Origin: Clostridiaceae bacterium
Lineage (GTDB): Bacteria > Bacillota > Clostridia > Lachnospirales > Lachnospiraceae
Direction: 5' to 3'
Assembly (NCBI GenBank): GCA_009911305.1
Contig: QXXC01000013.1
Span: 1-64,000, forward strand
Length of the DNA stretch: 64,000 bases
Below, one piece after another: positions 34,433 to 43,951 of this stretch. The position numbers and the translations under genes are program-made. Within the stretch, counting starts at the first letter, position 1; every line of letters begins with the position of its first letter. Under the pieces are notes generated by a model. That model was not told the origin of the DNA. It ran no database searches and was given only the letters and a program-made list of their open reading frames with translations.

Positions 34433-35350
34433 TCACACCTTCCCATACAGATCATACGGCGTCTCCTGATAGACGTAATAATTCAGCCAGTTCGAGTACA
34501 GCGTATTCGCCATATTCCGCCACGTAAGCGCCGGCATGGAAAAGGGATCATTATTTTCATAGTAATTGCAGGGCAGCTCCGGATCGAGCCCTTTCTTTAA
34601 ATCGCGGTGGTATTCATTATTCAGGGTCATCCGGTCATATTCCGGGTGGCCCTGCATAAAGATCTGCTTTCCGTCACGGCTCATGACAAGGAACACGCCG
34701 GCTTCCTCCGACTGGGCCAGTACCCTCAGCTCCGGGCGCCTGTTTATATCCTCCCTGCGCACCTCGGTATAACGGGAATGCGGGCAGTAAAAGTAATCAT
34801 CCAGACTGCGCACCAGCGGGACCTTGCGGTCCAGAACCTTATGACGGTAAATACCGGAAAGTTTCTTTTTCCTCGCATACTTTGGTATGCCGTAGTGATA
34901 ATACAGACCAGCCTGAGCGCCCCAGCAGATATGCAGCGTGGAGGTCACGCGGCTCCTGCTCCATTCCATGATCTCAGAAAGCTCCGGCCAGTATTGGACC
35001 TCCTCATATTCCAGATTCTCCACCGGAGCTCCGGTAATGATCATCCCGTCAAACCTGCGGTTTTTCACCTCGTCAAAGGTGATATAAAATTTATTCAGAT
35101 GGCTTGCCGAAGTGTTTTTCGATTCGTGCGAGGCAATCATCAGAAACGTACAGTCCACCTGCAGGGGCGTATTGGACAGCGCGCGCAGAAGCTGCGTCTC
35201 CGTGTCCTCTTTTATCGGCATCAGGTTCAGGATCAGGATCTCCAGAGGGCGGATATCCTGGCTTAACGCCCGCTCCTCGTCCATGACAAATATATTTTCA
35301 GATTCCAGCACGGATTTGGCCGGCAGATCCCTTTGTATTTTAATCGGCAT
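34433..35350 (-). CDS. metA: Homoserine O-acyltransferase (MetA)
   Basis: 305 residues from the ATG at 35350 (AAGGAG six bases upstream); the frame is open to 35563 but that part overlaps ligA. MetA transfers an acyl group from acyl-CoA to homoserine, the first committed step of methionine synthesis. Family motifs: [33 protein letters not shown], the catalytic cysteine in [19 protein letters not shown], and FMQGHPEYD with the catalytic His. Full family length. Whether it uses succinyl- or acetyl-CoA cannot be told by eye; many Firmicutes MetA proteins use acetyl-CoA. Last gene of the era-recO-rluF-ligA-metA run, overlapping the end of ligA by 11 bases. Confidence 0.95.
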   Translation of the reverse strand: MPIKIQRDLPAKSVLESENIFVMDEERALSQDIRPLEILILNLMPIKEDTETQLLRALSNTPLQVDCTFLMIASHESKNTSASHLNKFYITFDEVKNRRFDGMIITGAPVENLEYEEVQYWPELSEIMEWSRSRVTSTLHICWGAQAGLYYHYGIPKYARKKKLSGIYRHKVLDRKVPLVRSLDDYFYCPHSRYTEVRREDINRRPELRVLAQSEEAGVFLVMSRDGKQIFMQGHPEYDRMTLNNEYHRDLKKGLDPELPCNYYENNDPFSMPALTWRNMANTLYSNWLNYYVYQETPYDLYGKV

Positions 35351-37505
35351 GTTCGTCTCCTTCTTTCTTCTGCTGTACAGGCGGATCTGAAACGTCCCTG
35401 CCGCCCTCCGGTTCTGCGCTGTTCTGCGATTCTGCGCCGTTCTCCGGCTCTTTCCCATCCTCTTCCCTCTCCTCCAGCATGGCCAAAAACATCTCCTCAG
35501 AGATAACCGGCACGCCCAGCTCCCTGGCCTTTTTGTTTTTGGAAGAGGCAGAAGCGGTATCATTATTGATGAGGTAATTCGTTTTTCCCGTCACCGATCC
35601 GGTCACCTTGCCCCCCAGCGCCTCAATGCGGTCCTTCAGCTCCTTGCGGTTCTTAAAATGCTCCACGGTTCCTGTGATGACAAAATTCATCCCCGCAAGC
35701 GCCGCCCCGCCGTCGTCCTCCTCGTCCGCAGCGGCGGCGATGGTCAATTCCTTAAACAGACGATCCACGATCGCGTTATTGCTCTCTTTCGAGAAAAATT
35801 CGATCCACGCGTCCGCCAGCACCTCTCCTATGCCGTCCACAGACACCAGCTCTTCCCTGTCCGCGCCGCGCATCGCTTCAAAATCATTCTTAAAATGGCG
35901 GCAGAGCATCCTGGCGTTTGCCAGCCCGATCCCCGTGATGCCCAGGCTGAAAATCACTCTCGGAAGCGTCGTCTCAGACGCGGCCTTTGTCGCCTCCATC
36001 AGGTTGTCAAAGGATTTCTGCCCAAAACCGTCCATCTTTACGATCTCTTCCTCATATCGATCCAGATGAAACAGATCCGCGTATTCATGGATGAAGCCCA
36101 CGCCGATGAATTTTTCAAGCGTCGCCTCGGAAAGTCCCCTGATATTCAGGGCATCCCGGCTGGTGAACAGGGTAAAGCTCTTGATTTTTTTCGCCTGACA
36201 TTCGGGATTTGTACAGTACAAAGCCTTTACATCATTCATCTGCCGGATGTTCGTGGGGCCGCCGCACACCGGGCACGTTTCCGGTATATCGCGGACGCCG
36301 CTTCTTGTTAAATTTTCCGCAATCTGAGGAATGATCATATTGGCCTTGTATACCGTAATCCGATCGCCTGCTCCCAGCTCAAGGCCCTCCAGTATGCTTA
36401 AATTGTGGACGCTCGCCCGGCTGACCGTCGTCCCCTCCAGCTCCACGGGCTCAAATACGGCCACGGGATTGATAAGCCCTGTCCTTGAAGCGCTCCATTC
36501 AATGTAGGAAAGCGTCGTCTCCTGCAGCTCATCCGCCCATTTAAAAGCAATGGAATCCCTGGGGAATTTGTCAGTGCGGCCAAGCGAACGGCCGTATGCA
36601 ATGTCGTCATACAGGAGAACCAGGCCGTCAGACGGGATGTCATTTTGCTCCACCCGGCCGGAAAACGCCTCCACCGCTTCGGCCAGCGTTTCCCGTTCCA
36701 CCTCCCGGTACTCCACGACCTCAAAACCCTGGGACGAGAGCCACAGGAACTGCTCCTTCCTGGAATTGTTGAAATCAGCGCCGTCTGCGCTTACCAGGCT
36801 GAAGGCATAAAAACGGACGTTCCTGCGGGCCGTCACCGCGCTGTCCTGCTGGCGGACCGAGCCGCTGCAGAGATTCCGCGGATTCTTGTAGCGGGCGTCC
36901 ACATCTTCGATCTGTTCATTGATCCGCTTAAAATCCGAGTAGCGGATCACCGCCTCTCCCCGCAGAACCGCCTTCCCCTGAAACGCGATATGGAGCGGCA
37001 CGTTGGCAAATACCCGGGCATTGCTTGTGATGACCTCCCCGATCTCCCCGCTGCCGCGCGTCACGGCCTTTTTAAGCTCTCCCCCGTCGTAAGTGAGCAC
37101 AATGGTCAGCCCGTCCAGCTTCCAGGAGAGCAGCCCCTTTTGCTCTCCCAGCCATTCCCCCAGCTCCTCCACGCTCTTTGTCTTGTTCAGTGACAGCATC
37201 GGGCTCTCATGGCGCTCCTTGGGAAGCGAGCTCACCACCTCATAGCCCACATTCCTCGTGGGGCTGCCGCTTAAAACCACTCCTGTTTTCTCCTCCAGGC
37301 AAAGCAGCTCGTCATAAAGCCTGTCGTATTCCAGATTGCTCATGATCTCGCGGCTCTCCTGGTAATAGGCCCTCCCGGCCTCTCTCAGCCGCTCAACCAG
37401 CTCACGGATCCTTGCGACAGCGCCGGCCCGGCCGGCCTCCTGTCCCTTTTCCTCCTCTGTCTGCACACTGTCCTGCGTTCTATACTGCATTCTGATCCCA
37501 TCCAT
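35340..37505 (-). CDS. ligA: NAD-dependent DNA ligase LigA
   Basis: 721 residues from the ATG at 37505, 17 bases after the stop of the rluF gene; other starts (37538 GTG, 37490 ATG) are possible. Domains in order: Ia ([23 protein letters not shown]), adenylation domain with the active-site lysine in [11 protein letters not shown] near residue 131, OB fold, four-cysteine zinc finger (CPVCGG, then [10 protein letters not shown]), helix-hairpin-helix region and a C-terminal BRCT domain ([18 protein letters not shown]). The KLDG motif and surrounding sequence are somewhat diverged from classical LigA. An acidic/polar tail of about 35 residues follows the BRCT domain. Seals nicks in replication and repair. 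Confidence 0.94.
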   Translation of the reverse strand: MDGIRMQYRTQDSVQTEEEKGQEAGRAGAVARIRELVERLREAGRAYYQESREIMSNLEYDRLYDELLCLEEKTGVVLSGSPTRNVGYEVVSSLPKERHESPMLSLNKTKSVEELGEWLGEQKGLLSWKLDGLTIVLTYDGGELKKAVTRGSGEIGEVITSNARVFANVPLHIAFQGKAVLRGEAVIRYSDFKRINEQIEDVDARYKNPRNLCSGSVRQQDSAVTARRNVRFYAFSLVSADGADFNNSRKEQFLWLSSQGFEVVEYREVERETLAEAVEAFSGRVEQNDIPSDGLVLLYDDIAYGRSLGRTDKFPRDSIAFKWADELQETTLSYIEWSASRTGLINPVAVFEPVELEGTTVSRASVHNLSILEGLELGAGDRITVYKANMIIPQIAENLTRSGVRDIPETCPVCGGPTNIRQMNDVKALYCTNPECQAKKIKSFTLFTSRDALNIRGLSEATLEKFIGVGFIHEYADLFHLDRYEEEIVKMDGFGQKSFDNLMEATKAASETTLPRVIFSLGITGIGLANARMLCRHFKNDFEAMRGADREELVSVDGIGEVLADAWIEFFSKESNNAIVDRLFKELTIAAAADEEDDGGAALAGMNFVITGTVEHFKNRKELKDRIEALGGKVTGSVTGKTNYLINNDTASASSKNKKARELGVPVISEEMFLAMLEEREEDGKEPENGAESQNSAEPEGGRDVSDPPVQQKKEGDEHAD

Positions 37506-37521
37506 TTCTGCAACTGCTCTT

Positions 37522-38313
37522 TCACTCAGCGGACGCACCGCGGCCGCACACCGGCCGGCTTCCTCCCATATCGAGAAGCCTGCGAAGCTCCTCCCACTCC
37601 TCTTTCGTAACCTCGCGGCACTGCCCTGTCTTTAGCCCGTCCAGCCTGATATTCATGATGCGCACACGTTTTAAGGCTGTTACCTCAAAGCCCAGGGCCC
37701 CGCACATCCGGCGGATCTGGCGGTTCAGCCCCTGAGTCAGTGTGATGCGAAAGGACCGCTCTCCTGTCTTTTCCACGCGGCAGGGCCTTGTGACCGTATC
37801 CAGTATCGGCACGCCGCACGCCATCCGGCGGATAAACGCATCGTTTACCGGACGGCTGACCGTCACCTCATACTCCTTTTCATGGCCGTTTCTGGCGCGC
37901 AGGATCTGATCCGAGAGCGCGCCCTGGTTCGTCATGAGGAGCAGTCCCTCTGATTCCTTATCGAGACGTCCCACAGGGTAAATGCGCAGGGGAAACTGAA
38001 TAAAATCCACTATATTTTCCGCCCGGTCCTTATCCGAGGTCGTGCAGACGATCCCCCTGGGCTTATTGACTGCCAGAAGCACCGGGCGCTCTCCTCCCGT
38101 TACCCGTCTGCCGCCGCACACGATCTCCTGGGAGGGAAATACCCGCATCCCGGTTGACGCCTGTTTTCCGTCCACAAACACCTCGCCGGCCCCGATCCGC
38201 CGATCCGCCTCCCGGCGCGAGCAGACGCCTGCTTCACTTAAATATTTGTTCAGGCGGATCCCCTGGACGGACGAACCCAGACTCTCCTTATCCTGCCTTT
38301 TCCTATCTGTCAT
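37522..38313 (-). CDS. rluF: 23S rRNA pseudouridine synthase (RluF/RluB family)
   Basis: 263 residues from the ATG at 38313; longer frames overlap recO. N-terminal S4 RNA-binding domain (IRLNKYLSEAGVCSRREADR), then the synthase domain with the catalytic Asp in YPVGRLDKESEGLLLMTNQG, the RluF-like NGHEKEYEVTVSRPV and TQGLNRQIRRMCGALGFEV. Converts a uridine of 23S rRNA to pseudouridine. Closer in wording to RluF than RluB. Encoded between recO and ligA in one orientation. Confidence 0.88.
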   Translation of the reverse strand: MTDRKRQDKESLGSSVQGIRLNKYLSEAGVCSRREADRRIGAGEVFVDGKQASTGMRVFPSQEIVCGGRRVTGGERPVLLAVNKPRGIVCTTSDKDRAENIVDFIQFPLRIYPVGRLDKESEGLLLMTNQGALSDQILRARNGHEKEYEVTVSRPVNDAFIRRMACGVPILDTVTRPCRVEKTGERSFRITLTQGLNRQIRRMCGALGFEVTALKRVRIMNIRLDGLKTGQCREVTKEEWEELRRLLDMGGSRPVCGRGASAE

Positions 38314-38389
38314 AACCTGTATTCTCCCCGGCTCATCTCCTGCCCTGCCTGTTGCCGCGCCCGCCAGAAGAAGCGTTTTCAGGCACGCT

Positions 38390-39043
38390 TTATCCGCGCT
38401 GCAGCGTCCGCAGGATTTCCAGAGAATGAAACTCCCTGTCGATAAACCGCCTCTTATTCTCCTCCACACACCGCCTGAACTCCCCAAAGGCCTCCTCCTT
38501 AAGGAGAAAGGTATACAGCTTTTCAAGCGGTGAAAACGCCGTATACTCCCAGGCATAGGCCGCCGAATCGCCGGCAGCCCCAGGAGGCTGCCTCGTATAC
38601 TCCCCGTTTATGACCATGATCCTCAGCTCAAAGATACGCTGAACCAGGGGATTGGGGAGCGCCGGCTTTAAAAGCGCCCGAAAGGACTGGTATAAAAGGC
38701 GCAGCGTCTCTCCCCCGTCAATGCCCTCCCGCCCGTAATAGTCGGCGAATTCCGCAAAATACGAGGCATAGCAGGCGCATTCCACATCCTTTTCCAGCCC
38801 TTCAAAATAATTCTCGATTTCCGCGCCGTAGAGGCTGTAGGCGTCCCGCCCCGGCGCCAGGGTAAAGGTCCCGAACGCAAAAGGCCGGCCGGGAGCCCGC
38901 AGAAGGCTTCCGGGCCGCTTGGCCCCTCTGGCAAACGCTGTGATTTTCCCCCGCTCCCTGGTCAGTATCACCAGACGCTTGTCATATTCCCCGGACGGGG
39001 CGGCCATCAGAACCATCCCCGTCGCCTGCACGAGATCCCGCAT
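38390..39043 (-). CDS. recO: DNA repair protein RecO
   Basis: 217 residues. N-terminal OB fold (GMVLMAAPSGEYDKRLVILT, RGAKRPGSLLRAPGRPFAFG) followed by the helical domain (ECACYASYFAEFADYYGREG). RecO loads RecA on single-stranded DNA together with RecR and RecF. Slightly shorter than the usual 240-250, and the cysteines of the RecO zinc finger are missing. ATG at 39043 after GGAAGGGG; the gene follows era by 18 bases, as in many Firmicutes. Confidence 0.88.
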   Translation of the reverse strand: MRDLVQATGMVLMAAPSGEYDKRLVILTRERGKITAFARGAKRPGSLLRAPGRPFAFGTFTLAPGRDAYSLYGAEIENYFEGLEKDVECACYASYFAEFADYYGREGIDGGETLRLLYQSFRALLKPALPNPLVQRIFELRIMVINGEYTRQPPGAAGDSAAYAWEYTAFSPLEKLYTFLLKEEAFGEFRRCVEENKRRFIDREFHSLEILRTLQRG

Positions 39044-39061
39044 ACTGTCCGCCCCTTCCGC

Positions 39062-39970
39062 TTACCGCTCGATTTCCCTGGGATTATATCCGTAATTCTT
39101 CATATAAAGATCGCTGTCGCGCCACTCCCTGCGCACCTTTACCCACAGCTTCAGGTTTATCCTGGCGTCCATCAGGTTCTCAATCTCTGTGCGCGCCGCT
39201 GTCCCGATCCGCTTGAGCATGGAACCGCCTTTCCCGATGATGATCCCCTTGTGGGAATCGCGCTCGCAGATGATCGTGGCATCCACATCGATCAGCCCGT
39301 TCGGCCGTTCCTTCATCCGCTCCACGACCACCGCGATCCCGTGCGGTATCTCGTCGTCGAGAAGCCGCAGGGCCTTTTCACGCACAAGCTCCGCGCAGAT
39401 CTGGCGCATAGGCTGATCCGTGATCGTATCCTCATCGTAAAAGCACGGGCCCTCCGGCAGATATTGAAAGATACACTCCTTCAAATCCTCCAGATTTATC
39501 TCCTTAAGCGCCGAGACCGGAACAATCTCCGCAAAATCGCAGATATCCTTATAGGCCGCGATAAAAGCCAGGATCTCCTCCCTTTTCACGGTATCGATCT
39601 TATTGATCACCAGAAGAACCGGTGTTTTCACGCGGTTTAGCTGCTCCGCGATATGGCGTTCCCCGGCCCCGATAAAGGTCGTGGGCTCTACCAGCCAGAG
39701 GATCGCATCCACTTCCTTCAACGTGCGCTCCGCCACGCTGACCATATACTCGCCCAGCTTATTTTTCGCCTTGTGTATACCCGGCGTGTCCAGAAATACG
39801 ATCTGCCCGCGCTCGTCCGTCAAAACCGTCTGGATGCGGTTTCTCGTTGTCTGCGGCTTTTCGGAAGTAATCGCGATTTTTTGTCCAATCAAATGGTTCA
39901 TCAGCGTGGATTTCCCCACATTCGGCCGCCCGATCAGCGCCGCAAAGCCTGATTTTAACTCTTTCTGCAT
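39062..39970 (-). CDS. era: GTPase Era
   Basis: 302 residues, family length. G1 GRPNVGKSTLMNHLIG, G2 region with TTRNRIQ, G3 DTPGIHKAKNKLGEYM, G4 NKIDTVKREEI, G5 VSALKEINLED, and a C-terminal KH domain with IIGKGGSMLKRIGTAAR. Era binds the 3' end of 16S rRNA and helps 30S assembly. ATG at 39970 after GGGGAG. First gene of a run era-recO-rluF-ligA-metA. Confidence 0.97.
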   Translation of the reverse strand: MQKELKSGFAALIGRPNVGKSTLMNHLIGQKIAITSEKPQTTRNRIQTVLTDERGQIVFLDTPGIHKAKNKLGEYMVSVAERTLKEVDAILWLVEPTTFIGAGERHIAEQLNRVKTPVLLVINKIDTVKREEILAFIAAYKDICDFAEIVPVSALKEINLEDLKECIFQYLPEGPCFYDEDTITDQPMRQICAELVREKALRLLDDEIPHGIAVVVERMKERPNGLIDVDATIICERDSHKGIIIGKGGSMLKRIGTAARTEIENLMDARINLKLWVKVRREWRDSDLYMKNYGYNPREIER

Positions 39971-40085
39971 ATCTTTCTCCCCTCAGAAACGGCGCTGCCC
40001 GGGCAGACGGACCGCTGCGCCAAGCAGCCCTGCACGGCGGCGGCCCCGGATGCCTGAACTCTTACCTTATTTTTACGTTATGACT

Positions 40086-43004
40086 CTACTGAAACAGATT
40101 TTTAAGCTCTCCGAACATCCCCTCATGCTTCCTGAGGCATTCCGCATTTCCAATCACGCAGAAGCTTCCCTCTGAGAGAACTTCACGGATGATCCCCGCC
40201 AGCGCCCGGATATCCTCCGGCCCGGCGGTCAGGATCTCGCGGCGCTCCTGCTCAAACATCGCGTCCGTGACATGCGAGAACCACGCGGAAACGGCCTTTG
40301 CTCCCTTGTAGGGCGGGAGCAGCGGGGCATCGAGATCGCTGATCGTCCCGATCACATACTTGGTCATATCGCGTTCGTCCGCGTCGAAGCTCTCGACATA
40401 CGCCGGCACTCCCTCGTAAACCTGCATGGTCTCCTGAAGCTTCGGATCGCGGTAGGATACAAAGTACCCGTCGCCAAACCGGCCCACTCCGTTCATAACG
40501 CCGTATGCGCCGCCCTTGACCCGGACATTCAGCCACAGGTAATCATAGCCCAGTATCACCTTCAGGATGCGCAACGCCCCTGTATACGAATATCCGTCCC
40601 GCCAAACGCTGCCGCTGCGCGCCACATAGTTGACCTGCGAGGAAGTCATGAAGCCCTCGTTCTGATTCTTCTTCTCAAAGATAAAGGGATACACCGTCCC
40701 GTCCCCGGCGGGCAGGCGGTCCTTTAAAAGAGGCAGGCTGCCTGCAAGCCTCTTTTGCCCTTCCTCGTCGGCTGTGTAGCTGATCACCATATTTTCAGCC
40801 GTAAACAGGCGCTTTGCCGTCTCCTTAAGCTTTGCGGTGAGCGCGTCTTTGCGTTCCTCAAAGTCTCTGGCCATATCTTCAAGGAACTGGTAATACGCAA
40901 TGCCGCCCGTCTGATCATGGAAGCTGTAAATCGGTGAAAAATAGGACAGACTCCGGATCATGGCCGCCGAGTGACCTGCGGAGTTCAGCTTCATCTGGCT
41001 GCGGGACTTCATCTCCGCCAGAATCTCGCCCAGACGCTTCGTGTCGTCTAACACAGAGTCAAGCAGGATCTCCGCGATCGCTGAAAAACCGAAATCCAGC
41101 TTGTCATAGAGCACTCTGGCGCTCGCGTTAAACACGCCTGTAAATCGCTCCCGGGACTCGGCGTCCGGATAGGCCGTCACATTTAAGCTGATGCCGCCGC
41201 TGTTTAAATTGATCTCATTCGACAGATCGCTGTATGTGTGCCTGGTGGTGTTCACATAGCCCAGCACGGATTTTAAAAGCCCCACATACGGCAGATCCCC
41301 GGACGGAACCCGGTCTGTGTAAAACATCACCTTCAGATAACCGATCCCTGAGGTATTCATGGCATGGCGCAGCACGGTCGTCCCGTCTATCACATGCTCC
41401 TCCAGAAGCAGCGGATCCGGATCCGGCTTTATATCCTCCCTGCCGAGCAGAGGGATCTTTTCCAGATCCTCCCTGGGGGACGGCGTATCCTGGTATTCTT
41501 TCAGCTCCTGTGTCCTCTGAATCAGGGCGCGGCGCTCCTCCTGCGTGAGGGAATCTCTGTATGCCTTAAGCTTTTTCCGGAGCTCTTCATCCTCTTTTGC
41601 CGTTAAGTTCTTCTTTGGGCTTACCACAATCACGGCCTCAAAGGGGTTATCCAGCAGATATTTCTTTAAAAGCCCCTCAAACCAGCCCTCGTATACGCCC
41701 TTCTTTAAAAAGGCAAAGGTATCCTCATATGCAAGGTGCATAAAGGGATCGCCGTCGTAAAGCCAACTGTCCAGGCACTGGAGGCCGTACATCAGGCCCT
41801 TGGGCGCATTTCCGAAATCCGCCTCACGGTAGCGGAATTCATAGTAATTGATTCCGGCCAGGAGCGTCTTTTCACCGATCCCCTGATCCGCCAGCCGGCG
41901 CAGGGTTCCCTTCACAACCGCCAGAAATTCGCCCTTCTGCTCCTTGGAGGCATTTTTGGCGATCACGGAGAAATAGGGCTGCAGGATGCCGTTTTCATAC
42001 CCGCCCATGATATCCTGGCCGATCCCGGCCCCAATCAGCGCTTCCTTTAAGGGCGCGCCCGGCGCGTCGATCAGGACATACTCCAGGATCTGGAACGCCA
42101 TATAGAGCACCGGGTCCAGATCGTCCCCCACCACGGTATTGACAGACAGATAGGTCGCCTGTTCCTCGCTCTCCGCGTCGGTAATGGGATAGAAAATCTC
42201 CTTTTCCACCGGAGCGGGGAACGCCTCCTGCTCCGCGATCGCCGAATCCACCGGCTGGCGCTCATAGCGGGAGAGATATTCCCGGTCCAGCCATTCAAGC
42301 TTTTCTGCCATATCCATATTTCCATACAGGTAAATAAAGCTGTTGGACGGATGATAGTACGTTTTGTGGAAATTCAGAAAGGCTTCATACGTCAGGGACG
42401 GAATATCGTCCGGCGCGCCGCCCGACTCGTGCGAATAGCAGGTATCCGGAAACAGGATGTTCCTCGTATAGCGGTCCAGAACGCTTTCCGGCGAGGAAAA
42501 CGCGCCCTTCATCTCATTATACACCACGCCGTTGTACGTCACCGGGCCGTCTTCTGAATCCAGCTCATAGTGCCAGCCCTCCTGGAGAAAGATCTTCTCC
42601 TCCCGATAGATCGCCGGGTGCAGCACTGCGTCCATATAGACATCCATGAGATTCTGGAAATCCTTGTCATTGCAGCTCGCCACCGGGTACACGGTCTTAT
42701 CCGGATATGTCATGGCGTTTAAAAAGGTGTTCAGAGAGCCCTTTACCAGCTCCACAAAGGGATCCTTGACCGGAAATTTGTCAGAGCCGCACAATACGCT
42801 GTGCTCCAAAATATGGGGAACCCCCGTGCTGTCCGAAGGCGGCGTGCGGAAACCGATGCAGAATACCTTATTCTCATCGTCATTGGAAAGAAGAAATACC
42901 CTGGCCCCTGTCTTTTTGTGCTCCAGGACGGTTCCTTCTGAGTTAAGCTCCCTGACCGTCCGTTCTTCCAGTATCTGATAGCTGTTTAAATCCTTTACTG
43001 TCAT
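40086..43004 (-). CDS. M16C-family zinc metallopeptidase (PreP-like)
   Basis: 972 residues if the start is the ATG at 43004, which has AAAAGGA at a normal distance; the frame can begin at 43022. Inverted zinc motif HxxEH in GVPHILEHSVLCGS near residue 64, with the third ligand expected in YNEMKGAFSSPES. Later parts carry the M16C tandem-domain layout, and the second half (SYTGALRILKVILGYDYLWL, RVKGGAYGVMNGV) is typical of the inactive half that forms the substrate chamber. Degrades peptides in the cytoplasm. Length is typical of M16C. Confidence 0.93.
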   Translation of the reverse strand: MTVKDLNSYQILEERTVRELNSEGTVLEHKKTGARVFLLSNDDENKVFCIGFRTPPSDSTGVPHILEHSVLCGSDKFPVKDPFVELVKGSLNTFLNAMTYPDKTVYPVASCNDKDFQNLMDVYMDAVLHPAIYREEKIFLQEGWHYELDSEDGPVTYNGVVYNEMKGAFSSPESVLDRYTRNILFPDTCYSHESGGAPDDIPSLTYEAFLNFHKTYYHPSNSFIYLYGNMDMAEKLEWLDREYLSRYERQPVDSAIAEQEAFPAPVEKEIFYPITDAESEEQATYLSVNTVVGDDLDPVLYMAFQILEYVLIDAPGAPLKEALIGAGIGQDIMGGYENGILQPYFSVIAKNASKEQKGEFLAVVKGTLRRLADQGIGEKTLLAGINYYEFRYREADFGNAPKGLMYGLQCLDSWLYDGDPFMHLAYEDTFAFLKKGVYEGWFEGLLKKYLLDNPFEAVIVVSPKKNLTAKEDEELRKKLKAYRDSLTQEERRALIQRTQELKEYQDTPSPREDLEKIPLLGREDIKPDPDPLLLEEHVIDGTTVLRHAMNTSGIGYLKVMFYTDRVPSGDLPYVGLLKSVLGYVNTTRHTYSDLSNEINLNSGGISLNVTAYPDAESRERFTGVFNASARVLYDKLDFGFSAIAEILLDSVLDDTKRLGEILAEMKSRSQMKLNSAGHSAAMIRSLSYFSPIYSFHDQTGGIAYYQFLEDMARDFEERKDALTAKLKETAKRLFTAENMVISYTADEEGQKRLAGSLPLLKDRLPAGDGTVYPFIFEKKNQNEGFMTSSQVNYVARSGSVWRDGYSYTGALRILKVILGYDYLWLNVRVKGGAYGVMNGVGRFGDGYFVSYRDPKLQETMQVYEGVPAYVESFDADERDMTKYVIGTISDLDAPLLPPYKGAKAVSAWFSHVTDAMFEQERREILTAGPEDIRALAGIIREVLSEGSFCVIGNAECLRKHEGMFGELKNLFQ

Positions 43005-43047
43005 GCTCATCTTCCTTTTCATTTACATTTTATTCCGCGGCGTCCGC

Positions 43048-43863
43048 TTACATCCTGCCCATAAATTTATCCTTCAGCACAGCAAAGCACTCCCGCACCC
43101 ACATATGGATGGCAAGCACCGGATCGCCGGAGGCCGCGATGCCCGTCACGCCGGACAGCCCCTGCTTCCTGGCAATGGATTTGGCGCGGAACAGATGGTA
43201 ATCGCTCGTCAGAACCGCGATGCGCACCGGATCCTCCTGGGAGCGCTCCTGGTAGTATTCCTGCAGACGGGCCTGCGCGGACTGCGCCTTATAGAATTCC
43301 TGCCTCTCAATCACCTTGCGGCTGAAGGTGATATTCTGCGCCGTGTTGGAAGACTGATCCTCCAGGAGCAGCCGTTCCGGCGCGACGCCGTTATACTCAA
43401 GATACTCGTACATGGCCCTGGCCTCACTCACCGGCTCATCCTTTCCCTGTCCTCCGGAAAGCACCAGAACCGTGTTCGGGTTCGCCTCCGCATATTCCAC
43501 GGCCCTGTCAAGCCGTCTTTTCAGGGACCGGCTGATTTCACGATCCTTCACCCGGGCTCCCAGCACGATCACATAGTCCGCGGCCTGCCTGGTCGCCGTA
43601 AAGGCATGGAAGGCAATCAGCGCTTCGGTCACGGCAAAAATCACGAAGCCGGCCATACAGACCGTGGCAGCCGAGATAAAGACCCAGGACGGCGCGCGCC
43701 CCTCATGGCGGCGCAGGAAATGGAGCCCTGCGGCCAGAAGAACGAACACTGTGGCCAGCGCCGGCCAGATCAGGGAGAATGAAACGGAAAAACCCGCATA
43801 TGCCGTCAGGATCACATAATAAACCACACAGAACAGGGCCGCGCCCTCCAATATCCAGGTCAT
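43048..43863 (-). CDS. YdcF/SanA-family (DUF218) membrane protein
   Basis: 271 residues from the ATG at 43863 (AAGGAGGAG upstream); the long frame to 44001 runs over a repeat fragment and the end of the U32 gene. Three N-terminal hydrophobic segments, then a DUF218 domain with DYVIVLGARVKD, VLVLSGGQGKDEPVSEA and LLLEDQSSNTAQNITFS, and the final IAVLTSDYHLFRAKSIAR. Such proteins are linked to envelope metabolism and vancomycin sensitivity in other bacteria, with no defined reaction. Encoded alone behind the U32 gene. Confidence 0.9.
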   Translation of the reverse strand: MTWILEGAALFCVVYYVILTAYAGFSVSFSLIWPALATVFVLLAAGLHFLRRHEGRAPSWVFISAATVCMAGFVIFAVTEALIAFHAFTATRQAADYVIVLGARVKDREISRSLKRRLDRAVEYAEANPNTVLVLSGGQGKDEPVSEARAMYEYLEYNGVAPERLLLEDQSSNTAQNITFSRKVIERQEFYKAQSAQARLQEYYQERSQEDPVRIAVLTSDYHLFRAKSIARKQGLSGVTGIAASGDPVLAIHMWVRECFAVLKDKFMGRM

Positions 43864-43892
43864 GCTTCTCCTCCTTTGTATGGAATGATCAG

Positions 43893-43940
43893 AGTGTGTC
43901 TGGAACATGCTTTCTGCCAGATGTGCGTCACACCATCTCC
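43893..43940. repeat. Fragment of the GCTTTCTGCCAGATG repeat family
   Basis: Contains ATGCTTTCTGCCAGATGTGC preceded by GAGTGTGTCTGGAAC and followed by GTCACA. The same core is the left arm of the element at 58724-58881 and of the fragment at 59373-59440. It lies upstream of the YdcF-like gene. Confidence 0.7.
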
Positions 43941-43951
43941 CGCAGCATAGA

